Assembly: GCA_015061245.1 (NCBI GenBank)
Contig: SUWY01000013.1
Coordinates: forward strand, 24,267-65,517
Source of the DNA: Bacteroidales bacterium
GTDB lineage: Bacteria; Bacteroidota; Bacteroidia; Bacteroidales; Marinifilaceae
DNA: 41,251 nt
Direction of reading: 5' to 3'
Positions 18,092-26,263 of this stretch are shown here, one piece after another. The notes beneath the pieces were generated by a model. The model made no database searches and was not told the origin of the DNA. It worked only from the letters and a program-made list of their open reading frames with translations. The position numbers were made by a program, and so were the translations under genes. How positions within the stretch are numbered: position 1 is the first letter of the stretch; every line of letters begins with the position of its first letter.

Positions 18092-18979
18092 TTATCGTTT
18101 TCTGTATTGATAATTTTCTTCGATAAAATCTTTAACTTTTTCTTCTTTAGCAAAAAGTTTGGCTTCAGTAAAATTAAATCCCATAAATCCATTTGATAAT
18201 ATATCTTGAATTTTGTTTACTTCAAATTTAAATTTACAGTTATTTTCTTTAAATAGTTCATTCAGCATATTTTCTGCCAATCTTTTAAATTCAGCTACGA
18301 TTGAATTTTCAATAATGAAACTATCGTTTTGACATTCCCAAACATTATTACAAAGGTATATGTCCTTATCTTTTATCCCATTATTGATAACATAGAATAT
18401 TATGCCGAATAGGTGGCATGTTTCCTGTTTAGGATCAAACCAAGAATATTTGTCCTTTTCTTCTTTTTTGTGAATATCAATACATTCTTGAACCTGTTCA
18501 CAGAAATAAGAAAATTTATCTGCTATAAACTTATTGTCATAAAATCTTTTCTCAATTGTATATTTGCAAGATTTATAACCTTCAGGATTTGTATCCCAAT
18601 ATGCTCTAGACAGATTTTTGTCATTCTTATATTTCCATTTATCTTGTTCTGTGTATTTACTTTCAATAAAAACAATTTTATCATGATATTCAAAGTAAAC
18701 GTCAATGTTGGGAGGAGAACTCTGTTTTTTACCTATATTTATCTTGGGTAATTGTTTCTCAAATTCAAAGTTACTTACGCCCTTTTCATTACATAACCAT
18801 GAGTATAAATCAAAACATAATCTACTTGATGATTTAATACTCCAAAACTTTTGGGCTAATTCGTTACCACTACCTTTCAGGTACTGCTCAATAAAGAGTG
18901 AGGGTGAACTGCCATTATTTATAATGAGTCTCTCAAAATAATTGAGTTTAGACTCTGAATCGATAAAATTTGAATTCAT
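18092..18979 (-). CDS. PD-(D/E)XK nuclease-like protein (left cassette effector)
   Basis: This 295-aa protein shows a PD-(D/E)XK core: Asp93 in NIDVYFEYHDK, then Glu106 and Lys108 in VFIESKYTEQ. Predicted strands and helices around it fit that fold. Restriction enzymes and many defence effectors use this core, but no closer family is recognised. It starts a few bases after the position where the intact upstream WYL reading frame would end (18984), so the two form an operon. Codons are strongly AT-biased. A DNA-cutting role, perhaps in phage defence, is inference from fold and context. Confidence 0.6.
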   Translation of the reverse strand: MNSNFIDSESKLNYFERLIINNGSSPSLFIEQYLKGSGNELAQKFWSIKSSSRLCFDLYSWLCNEKGVSNFEFEKQLPKINIGKKQSSPPNIDVYFEYHDKIVFIESKYTEQDKWKYKNDKNLSRAYWDTNPEGYKSCKYTIEKRFYDNKFIADKFSYFCEQVQECIDIHKKEEKDKYSWFDPKQETCHLFGIIFYVINNGIKDKDIYLCNNVWECQNDSFIIENSIVAEFKRLAENMLNELFKENNCKFKFEVNKIQDILSNGFMGFNFTEAKLFAKEEKVKDFIEENYQYRKR

Positions 18980-18983
18980 ATTG

Positions 18984-19884
18984 TTATTTGTATTTAGTTA
19001 AACATTCTGTTATTCTTCTCTTAATTTCTTCCCTTAGTTCTATAGGTTCCAAAACTTCTACATTTTCTCCCATAGCTAATATTTGAGTGGATAGTTCGGG
19101 AGTCAAGCACACGTTGTACTCACACACTGAATTCTCTATGTTTACAAGGTGTTTCTCTTTGTGATTTATGCAGAGGCAATGAACGCAAGTATTCTATCTG
19201 GTATCCGTATGCCTTGAGTTTTACTTTTACAGGAGAGAGGTTATTATTAATAAAAATCCCCACGGTGTTTTCGTAATACTTCTCTGCATTAAAATTTTCT
19301 GGAAAAGCAAATGGCAGTTCCGTAATTGAAATTTCAAGCAAACGATCCAGGGCAATGTTACGGATAGCATCTAATTCCTTTATAAAACCGACAATGTACC
19401 ATCTCTGATGATATGCTTTCATTGCGTAGGGCTGAATAGTATATAATTTTCTATGGCCATAAAACGGTTGATAATCTATCGTTAATTCTTTTGACTGCTG
19501 CATGGCATCAATTACTGTCTGTATATACTCGGAACCATGAGGAACGTCTTCGAATAAGATTCTATCTTTCATGTTATGACCGGCAATAATCATATTTGAT
19601 AAACTGAAAGAGTTTAATAACCACTTACGCGTTTTATCTTTTTTCAGAACTTCTGGATTAGCAATGTAATACTTGTACCCATTAGATATATTACACTTAA
19701 TTTTAACTCCAAACAACTCTTCAATGGCACAACGATGTTGGTGGAATGTACGTAATGGCATAGGTATGTTGTCGCCCATTTTACTCTTTTTCCAACGTCG
19801 GCTTATTTCATTAAATATTATAATTTTCTCCTGTAACAGGATATTTAACAACCATATATAGCGGTTGAATGTTTTGCTTATCAT
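18984..19884 (-). pseudogene. WYL-domain transcriptional regulator, frameshifted (left cassette)
   Basis: The frame opens as 254 aa and stops with TGA at 19120-19122. The remaining 45 or so codons (ELSTQILAMGENVEVLEPIE through CLTKYK) continue in another frame to a TAA at 18984-18986. Comparison with the intact paralogue at 25358-26263 points to a 2-base deletion at about 19121. Domains: winged helix (1-80, beginning MISKTFNRYIWLLN), WYL domain (about 120-190, with HQRWYIVGFIKE), and a split C-terminal WCX part. WYL regulators sense ligands or nucleic acid states and control defence genes. The lesion could be decay, a sequencing error or, less likely, programmed frameshifting. Confidence 0.8.
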
Positions 19885-19919
19885 AGCTTGTTTATAGCAT
19901 TATAGAAGAAAACTTTTTA

Positions 19920-19927
19920 CAAAAATA
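19920..19927 (-). promoter_or_regulatory. -7 box of the left WYL gene
   Basis: The minus strand reads TATTTTTG, a TAnnTTTG match, 35 bases before the start codon at 19884. Confidence 0.45.
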
Positions 19928-20008
19928 TAAATTGTCGAACAATGTAATTTTATGATTGACGGTTCAAAAAGGTTTATGACAGATGGTTTTGCAAAAATTT
20001 TGTTGAGG

Positions 20009-20027
20009 TATGCAATGTTCTTGCATA
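20009..20027. promoter_or_regulatory. Putative WYL operator, TATGCAA-N5-TTGCATA
   Basis: A perfect 7-bp inverted repeat with a 5-base spacer lies between the divergent left WYL gene (125 bases away) and the DnaE-like gene (86 bases away). The same motif occurs at 25301-25319 before the right WYL gene, and a variant at 27018-27036. It could control either neighbour. Confidence 0.6.
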
Positions 20028-20113
20028 GGTTTTACTGATTTACATAGATAATTCCCAAACATCATCGTATATATAATATAGAGTGAATGTAAAATTTTAA
20101 GTCATTAAAAATC

Positions 20114-21238
20114 ATGGATAATATCTTAGGAGTAAGGGTTCCAAAATTTAATGTAAATGAATTTGAATATCCTACAGAGTACCTGCGACATATAATTATG
20201 GAGCAAGCAGAGGAGAAAAAGTTGCTTATTGGCAGAGATGTAGAGCTTTATTGTAAACGTATAGAATATGAATTAAAAGCCTTTGAACAGTATAATGCAA
20301 TAGATTATTTACTTGATGTATGGAATTTCTTGCATACCTGTAAAGCGTTACCTAAAACTATTATAATACGTGGGAAAGCATCTGCATCCTTGATTTGTTA
20401 TCTCTTGGGAATTACTAAGTTCAATCCTGTGAAGTATGAGTTACTATTCTCAAGTTTTATTCAAGGATTTAAGATGTTTGTGCCTCTTTTTGAGTTTTTT
20501 ATAGGCGAGGATTTACTAGATTTTAAGATAAAATTATCAGAACAGAAACTTTATATATGTGAAAAAGGAGAGGAGTTTAATGGTAATAATATAATATTCT
20601 ATCAGAATTCACTTATTACACTAATCAATAAAACTTTTGATTATGTTAATCTCTATAAAGGTATAAATATCTCGTATGGTAATATTCCAATAGATGACCC
20701 TTTAACATTTAAAAGTTTTAATGACGGTAATTTAGTAGGGATCCCATATTTGCAGAGTGAGGAATGTGCTCAGACATTGTATGAGTTGCAAATAGTGCGT
20801 TTTGATGAGTTAATCCCATTATGTGCAATGTCTTGGCCTGGAATTTCAGAAAAACTTCCATCTTATAGAAAATATATTGTAAATAGTTCAGACAGATTCT
20901 TATGGGAGAAAATGGAACAAAAACCACCTTTTATAATATATCAAGAACAGATTATTCGATTAGCATTAGCAAGAGGATTTAATGAGAGTGAAGCTTATCT
21001 AATCAATAAATGTATTGTAAGAAGGTTACTAAGAAAACTTGAAATGTTTCATGAACGATGGGTTGAGGCAAGTAATGAAGATAGTTGGGAGATGGTAATT
21101 AATAATGGCTTGTATGCATATCCTAAAAGTTATGCAATAGTGTTGGCATGGCAAGCTTATATATGTGCTTATCTAAAAACTCATTTTTCTGAGGAGTTTA
21201 TACATGCAGCGTTGTTTGTGGTTACAAAAGTATTTTAA
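20114..21238 (+). CDS. Miniature DnaE-like protein without catalytic residues
   Basis: This 374-aa protein aligns by eye with the central part of DNA polymerase III alpha. [24 protein letters not shown] and [27 protein letters not shown] match the DnaE segment around [64 protein letters not shown] (276-284) and [27 protein letters not shown] match later DnaE blocks. The PHP domain is absent. The palm part with PDxDxDF and the third Asp is replaced by about 70 unrelated residues, so it cannot polymerise. It could be a structural mimic, decoy or antitoxin-like partner. No function is assigned. It is followed 14 bases later by the nucleotidyltransferase gene. Confidence 0.7.
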   Translation: [374 protein letters not shown]

Positions 21239-21252
21239 GTGTACAAATAGTT

Positions 21253-21744
21253 ATGGATATAAAGATAGCATATTCTAAGTACTCAGATTTTGATGACAAA
21301 GTGATTTATAAGGCTTCAGAGCTAGGTTTGCCTTTGATAGGAGGAACCGCTTTAGAAGTGTGGGCCAATTATTATAATGTTCCCGGTGTTAGAAAGAGAT
21401 CAAATAATGACTTGGATTTTATTTCTAATGATCTTCCTCAGATTAATGAATTCCAGTCATGGGTAAGGGAGAATATATATTCATCTAAGGTTAAGGTAGA
21501 TGTGATGCATGTACAGTCTCATGACTTCTCGGAATATATTAGAGAGGTTAATGGGGTACTTATTATGGCACCTGAGTACCTTTTATGGTCAAAGTTTATC
21601 AGATCAGATAGATCTGATAAAGATATAAAGGATATTAAATGGCTACTTACTATTGAACAGATGTCTGATGAAGATTTAAGCAACGCACTTGTTGATTTAG
21701 GAGTAACTGATGAGGAAATAGAAACATTAAATAATTTATTATGA
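21253..21744 (+). CDS. AbiEii-like nucleotidyltransferase
   Basis: This 163-aa protein has the nucleotidyltransferase signature: LIGGTALEVW (Gly30-Gly31), then RKRSNNDLDFIS with Asp53 and Asp55, and a third acidic residue Asp83 in KVDVMHV. This pattern is shared with AbiEii/MenT-type toxins, which modify tRNA or other acceptors. At 163 aa it has the catalytic half only. Its stop codon overlaps the start of the next small gene by 4 bases, as in toxin-antitoxin pairs. A nearly identical, truncated copy lies at 27873-28282. Toxin function is inferred. Confidence 0.7.
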   Translation: MDIKIAYSKYSDFDDKVIYKASELGLPLIGGTALEVWANYYNVPGVRKRSNNDLDFISNDLPQINEFQSWVRENIYSSKVKVDVMHVQSHDFSEYIREVNGVLIMAPEYLLWSKFIRSDRSDKDIKDIKWLLTIEQMSDEDLSNALVDLGVTDEEIETLNNLL

Positions 21745-22082
21745 ACTTGAGGAGATTTATAGATAGGGAATTGAATAAGATATCTGATATGTCAACTTTT
21801 TATCAGGATGTTACAGGACTTCCAGGAAAAATTTGGATAAGTAGCAAATATTCAGAGCATAAAATACCAAGACTAAAGTATACTATAGATGATGAGCAGC
21901 TAGTTATTTCTATAACTAAAGATCCTCACGTTCTTGCTCCTAAGAAGTTTAAGGGTATAATCCCAACAAAGTTTAAAAGAATAGTTCTTTGGATAGAAGA
22001 AAACTACGACATACTAATTGAGTATTGGAATAATTCAGACCTCTCTACTAAGAAGTTAGTAGAATCAATTAAGAAAGTATAG
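21741..22082 (+). CDS. Small partner protein of the nucleotidyltransferase
   Basis: This 113-aa protein is translationally coupled to the nucleotidyltransferase (4-base overlap). Its core, LPGKIWISSKYSEHKIPRLKY, then KRIVLWIEENYDILIEYWNNS and a terminal IKKV, recurs in the 107-aa product at 22534-22857, so both belong to one unnamed family. Pairing with a nucleotidyltransferase suggests an antitoxin or substrate adaptor, but nothing in the sequence proves it. Confidence 0.6.
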   Translation: MNLRRFIDRELNKISDMSTFYQDVTGLPGKIWISSKYSEHKIPRLKYTIDDEQLVISITKDPHVLAPKKFKGIIPTKFKRIVLWIEENYDILIEYWNNSDLSTKKLVESIKKV

Positions 22083-22126
22083 TAATTGAAAATTACAATG
22101 GCAATATAAATTATCAGTAGGCAACT

Positions 22127-22454
22127 ATGAAGTGGGATTTAAAAGTTGAAGTTAATTCAATGTTAGATTGGTGAGTATATATTTTATTTAAATAGAGTTA
22201 CAGATTTAGTAGATTTGTCAAATGTAAATTTGATAAATAATTGGGATGAGAGTATTCAGGCAAGTGAAGAGCTTATTTATAAGGTAGTTTCCTCAATGGA
22301 AAGTTATCCTGGGATTTGGGCTAGGACAAATGAGTTATCAAAGGTGTATAAAAATATTGATAACTTTATAACTTCTATAGTTATATTCAAGTCTTTAATA
22401 CTATGTGTTACTCCAGGCAAATTAACATATACAGTAACAAAAGTAAATAGATAA
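22127..22454 (+). pseudogene. Decayed gene between the two small paralogues
   Basis: An ATG at 22127 opens MKWDLKVEVNSMLDW and hits TGA. A second frame continues as IGEYIFYLNRVTDLVDLSNVN and so on to TAA at 22452-22454. The pieces look like one gene of about 105 codons broken by a frameshift. I do not recognise the family. By position it may once have been the partner of the 107-aa gene that follows. Confidence 0.4.
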
Positions 22455-22533
22455 TGGTCTCGATTCATTCTCAATTAAAGGAGTTTGATGAGGGTGTTAC
22501 ATATAATTCGTACATGTAAGAAAAAATAACGAT

Positions 22534-22857
22534 ATGAATTTAAAGAAGATTGAGAGAATTTTTGATATGGCTAATTTGCCTCCTCGGAGGACAGGTTTAA
22601 AGTATCAAATTTGGTACGGATCGAAGGTTTCGAAACACTTACCGAGAATTAAGGTTAGTCTTAAAGATTCAGAATTGTCCATAGAGATACTATCCCACAA
22701 GGTTAGGGGTGATGAGTCAAAGATAGATTCATCAGATCTTAAATTGATATTTGAGTGGATAGACCTTAATAGGGAGGTTTTATTGGATTATTGGGAGAAT
22801 GCAGAGTCGGGAAGTATAGATTCTGTTGAAGTTGCACAAAGAATAACCAAAGTATAA
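22534..22857 (+). CDS. Small protein, paralogue of the nucleotidyltransferase partner
   Basis: This 107-aa protein shares the core of the 113-aa product at 21741-22082: LPPRRTGLKYQIWYGSKVSKHLPRIKV, then LIFEWIDLNREVLLDYWENAE and a terminal RITKV. It lacks an intact upstream partner; a broken gene lies there instead. An orphan antitoxin-like or adaptor role is possible. The next, broken gene begins 2 bases after its stop codon. Confidence 0.55.
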   Translation: MNLKKIERIFDMANLPPRRTGLKYQIWYGSKVSKHLPRIKVSLKDSELSIEILSHKVRGDESKIDSSDLKLIFEWIDLNREVLLDYWENAESGSIDSVEVAQRITKV

Positions 22858-22858
22858 T

Positions 22859-23317
22859 ATGAATTACAAAGAATTAAGTAAAGTAGCTGACTCAGCTACG
22901 CAAATCAAAGATTCCACAGAAGATTGGGAGAGTGAGGTATATGAACTTTGAGAAAGTTCGGAGTAAAGAAGAAAGATGTTGAATACATAGACTTTCTTGA
23001 TGAGGTTACAGAAGAGTCCTGGAAAACAGGGGAAGATTTTATTTCCATAGAAGTTGCGTTCAGTAAGCCACTCGTGGCAGAGAAGGTAGATGAAAACTGG
23101 GACAGTAAGCACATGGAATTAGCAGAGCCGTTAAGTTGGTATTCAAATGTTTTAGTTTATTGGATATTGGATTTTAGAACTGGCAAAGAGTGTCCCAAGA
23201 GACAATGTTTCTGTGTCGTTGGATGTTGATATTGATTGGTCTGGATACGAAGATTGGTCTGGAGAATGGCAGTATGAGACCTTCTCGTTGATGTCCGTAA
23301 AACCAAGATATCTATGA
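22859..23317 (+). pseudogene. Unrecognised gene with two compensating frameshifts
   Basis: Three frames join into one acidic protein of about 152 aa. MNYKELSKVADSATQIKDS onward stops at 22951. Then RKFGVKKKDVEYIDFLDEVTEESW continues to about 23180. Then AKSVPRDNVSVSLDVDIDW onward ends at TGA 23315-23317. The total length of 459 bases is a multiple of three, so one base was lost and one gained. The tail is rich in Trp, Asp and Glu. The family is not recognised. Confidence 0.5.
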
Positions 23318-24353
23318 GCAAGCGAAGAACTACTTGGATGAGTTTGATGAGTATTTCTATACTACAACATTGAAAGAAGATGAGAAGAAACATCTAACGG
23401 ATAAGTGGTCAGCGGCGAAGGCAATAACCTCTATCGCTGAACACGATTACTATTTTATGCTTCGTCATAGTGATGATAGTGAGAAGAACGATGAAGATAA
23501 GATGATACATAATGCTGGCAGATATTACCATTGCCTCACAAATGTTAATGGTGATGTCAGAAAGGAGTGCTTGCTTATAGAGGGCGAGCCAGTAGTAGAG
23601 GTTGATGTTTCTGCTGCTCAACCTACTATGCTGGGACTTCTGCTGTGAGATAAGCATCCTGATGTCAAGTCCGCTTGGGTAGAACATTGTGAGAAGGGCG
23701 ACTTCTATGAGTGGGTTGGTCGTATGGTTCTCGGTAAAGAGATAACGAAAGAAGAAAGACAAGTTATCAAAACGCTGGTTATGCGAATGCTCTACATGCC
23801 GCAAAAACCTACGGAGAAGCAGGATGAAACCACGTTCAAGTGGTATTTGAAGAAATATTTGGCAGAGACTAATCCAAGCAAGAAAGAGCGTTTGGAGGAT
23901 GGCGATCTATTCAGGACTTTTGACTTTATCATTATGTTCTATCTGAAAGCAGAGGAGCCTGCGTTGTATAAACTTGTATATGATGCAAGAACCAATTTGA
24001 AGACGGTAAAGCGAAAGAAGCCAACAGCGGCAGGTAAAAGAACGAAGATGCGAAACAACCTATCTATTCTGATGACCGAGATGGAGGTGAAGTATATCAA
24101 GGCGTGTCTGAAAGCGATTGCTCCTGATGTTCAATACTTCTATACCATCCACGATTGTATCGGTTGTAAGGCGAGTGATGCAGCGAAGGTGAAGCAAGCG
24201 ATGTTGGCAGTTGGTAAGGAGATGTTCGGTGCCACCCTAAATGTAAAGTTGGAGAGCAGTGTAGGCGAGACTATTATGGATGATTTCAAGTTCATCCCCG
24301 AAGAAGTGGTTATGAAGAAAAAGGATTGGAACTCAGAGAAGAAAGCAGCATAA
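23301..24353 (+). pseudogene. Family-A-polymerase-like gene with in-frame TGA
   Basis: The frame is open from 23301 to a TGA at 23646-23648 and then continues in the same frame to TAA at 24351-24353. Three motifs fit a family A palm: motif A as VEVDVSAAQPTMLG just before the TGA, motif B/O-helix-like ERQVIKTLVMRMLYM, and motif C as FYTIHDCIGCK. Similar motif series occur in poorly described plasmid and phage proteins of Bacteroidota. There is no ATG near the 5' end, so the N-terminus is also lost. Base composition is less AT-rich than its island neighbours. It is probably a dead replication gene; a TGA read-through is possible but unsupported. Confidence 0.6.
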
Positions 24354-24399
24354 CCAACTGTGCATAAATACATTATATGAAAATAATTATTTTTTTGAT

Positions 24400-24564
24400 A
24401 TGAGAAAACTGGATAACATATTGAAGTTTGAAGATTTTGTCAAATCTAACGAGATGGGCGATACTCCTAGAGAGGTTAAGGACGATTATATAAAATTGAG
24501 AGAAGATTACATCCACTCCTTCATTGATGAGCATGAACGAGGAGTTGAACCCGACGAAGAATAA
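24400..24564 (+). CDS. Small acidic hypothetical protein
   Basis: This 54-aa protein (MRKLDNILKFEDFVKSNEMG to ERGVEPDEE) is predicted mainly helical and acidic. It lies 46 bases after the polymerase-like pseudogene and before a strong terminator, so it was probably the last gene of that transcript. No family is recognised. Confidence 0.45.
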   Translation: MRKLDNILKFEDFVKSNEMGDTPREVKDDYIKLREDYIHSFIDEHERGVEPDEE

Positions 24565-24595
24565 CCACCTTCAATACATAAACTATCTTTATAAC

Positions 24596-24636
24596 AGCAG
24601 CCGCCCGAGATTTTCGGTGGCTGCTTCTTTTTATTT
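24596..24636 (+). terminator. Rho-independent terminator
   Basis: AGCAGCCGCCCGA pairs with TCGGTGGCTGCT (24596-24625) and is followed by TTCTTTTTATTT. It closes the transcript of the polymerase-like region. Confidence 0.8.
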
Positions 24637-24670
24637 GCGACGAAAAATTATTATTTTGTTGATTATTTAT

Positions 24671-25171
24671 TCATTTCGTTCTATCCAACAACACAAAAAT
24701 CCTACTCAATTTAATTATTGGTTTTCCCAAGTATGTTGAAACATTATATCCGTTATGTTTTGCATAATCAACGATAGAATTACGCACATCGGTCGGGTAG
24801 TATATAGATAGAATCTTTTTTTCTAAAAGTTCGTGCCACGTTATAGGTATCCCCACTTTTTCAATATCATTAACTTTTCCAATGCCCAAAGCAAGGGCTA
24901 CAAGACTTCTGTAAAAATCACCATATTCAGCAATAGGCTCAATTCCGAATACTGATTTTACATTTTCTATAAACTTTTTCAACAGCAATAGGTCTTCAAA
25001 TAAATTCAATTCTATAATATAGTTCAATTCAACCTTAACTAATGTCGATATTAAATCACTTGGGTTTTTATAAAGTTTTTTAATTCCCCAGTTCGTTTGA
25101 AAAATCAATGAATCAATCATCGCCTTTTGCTTAACGGTGTTGCTTTGTTTTTTTTGATGTTTGTTTTTCAT
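24671..25171 (-). CDS. Hypothetical protein of the island
   Basis: This 166-aa protein starts with a basic segment (MKNKHQKKQSNTVKQK) and is otherwise helical, with no signal peptide or membrane segment. Its codons are AT-rich like the rest of the island. It is divergent from the right WYL gene, with 186 bases between the two. I recognise no family or motif. It could share control with the WYL cassette. Confidence 0.5.
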   Translation of the reverse strand: MKNKHQKKQSNTVKQKAMIDSLIFQTNWGIKKLYKNPSDLISTLVKVELNYIIELNLFEDLLLLKKFIENVKSVFGIEPIAEYGDFYRSLVALALGIGKVNDIEKVGIPITWHELLEKKILSIYYPTDVRNSIVDYAKHNGYNVSTYLGKPIIKLSRIFVLLDRTK

Positions 25172-25292
25172 TATAGTATTATTTTGTTGCTATAATATAA
25201 ATACGAAAGTTTCTATTGTCTTCAATATAGAACAATACAAAGACGTGCAAAAACACTGCATACCGTGGCAAAAATTTCAATTTGGGAATAAC

Positions 25293-25335
25293 ATTAATTC
25301 TATGCAATGATTTTGCATAGAATTAATTATATTTG
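25293..25335 (+). promoter_or_regulatory. Promoter and operator of the right WYL cassette
   Basis: Perfect 15-bp arms (25293-25307 and 25313-25327) contain the core TATGCAA-N5-TTGCATA. They abut the -7 box TATATTTG at 25328-25335. The start codon is at 25358. A repressor bound here would cover the region upstream of -7, which fits autoregulation by the WYL protein. Confidence 0.7.
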
Positions 25336-25357
25336 CGGTAAAACGCGGATATAAGTT

Positions 25358-26263
25358 ATGATAAGCAAGACATTTAACCGTTATATTTGGCTTATGAATA
25401 CTCTCCTTCAATATAAGCAAGTAACCTTTGAGGAGATAAATGCATTGTGGAAGGAGAGTTGTTTGGGCGATGGCACTCCGTTGCCATTACGCACATTTCA
25501 CCAGCATAAAAATGCAGTAGAGGAATTGTTCGGGGTTGAAATAAAATGCGATGCTTCAAATGGGTATAGATATTATGTGTCAAATCCCGAAACATTGAAA
25601 AATAACACAACCCGTAAATGGCTCCTGAATTCATTCACCCTTTCCAATATGATAATGGCAGGGCATAATATGAAGGGGCGGATATTGTTTGAGGAGATTC
25701 CTTGTGGAACAGAATATCTGCAAACTGTTATTGAGGCAATGCAAAAGTCAAAAGAACTGATTGTTGATTATCAGCGTTTCTACGGGCGAAGAGAAACATT
25801 CAATATTCAACCTTATGCAATGAAGGTTTATCACCAACGCTGGTATGTGGTTGGTTATATCAAAGAACTTGGGGGTATAAGGAATATAGCACTTGACCGC
25901 ACTCTTGAAATGAATTTGTCGGACATATCATTTACTTTACCACAGAATTTTAATGCAGAGAAGTATTATGACAACTCTGTTGGAATATATGTAAATGAGG
26001 ACCTTAAACCCACTAAAATAAAGATAAAGGCTTATGGCAAGCAGATAGAATATATGCGATCTTTACCACTTCATCGTTCACAAAAAGAGGGTGCATCAAA
26101 GTATGGCGTTTTTTGCGAGTTTAAATACAAACTATGCTTGACACCAGAACTCTCAACTCTCATACTTGCTATGGGAGAGAATGTTGAGGTGCTGGAACCT
26201 ATTGAATTGAGGGAGGAGATAAAAAGAAGACTAAAAGAATGTTTAACTAAATATGAATTATAG
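25358..26263 (+). CDS. WYL-domain transcriptional regulator (right cassette)
   Basis: This 301-aa protein has an N-terminal winged helix (about 1-80, with PLPLRTFHQHKNAVEELFG), a WYL domain (about 120-190, with RWYVVGYIKELGGIRNIALDR) and a C-terminal WCX domain (about 218-297). The layout is that of defence-associated WYL regulators such as CapW and BrxR, dimers that bind palindromes in their own promoters. It is closely similar along its length to the broken left copy (18984-19884). It overlaps the next gene by 11 bases. A palindrome adjoining its -7 box is the likely binding site. Confidence 0.85.
   Translation: MISKTFNRYIWLMNTLLQYKQVTFEEINALWKESCLGDGTPLPLRTFHQHKNAVEELFGVEIKCDASNGYRYYVSNPETLKNNTTRKWLLNSFTLSNMIMAGHNMKGRILFEEIPCGTEYLQTVIEAMQKSKELIVDYQRFYGRRETFNIQPYAMKVYHQRWYVVGYIKELGGIRNIALDRTLEMNLSDISFTLPQNFNAEKYYDNSVGIYVNEDLKPTKIKIKAYGKQIEYMRSLPLHRSQKEGASKYGVFCEFKYKLCLTPELSTLILAMGENVEVLEPIELREEIKRRLKECLTKYEL

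Noticed and set aside
18984-19884. Programmed frameshifting in the left WYL gene
   Set aside because: No slippery heptamer or downstream stem is evident at about 19121, and the intact paralogue needs no shift.
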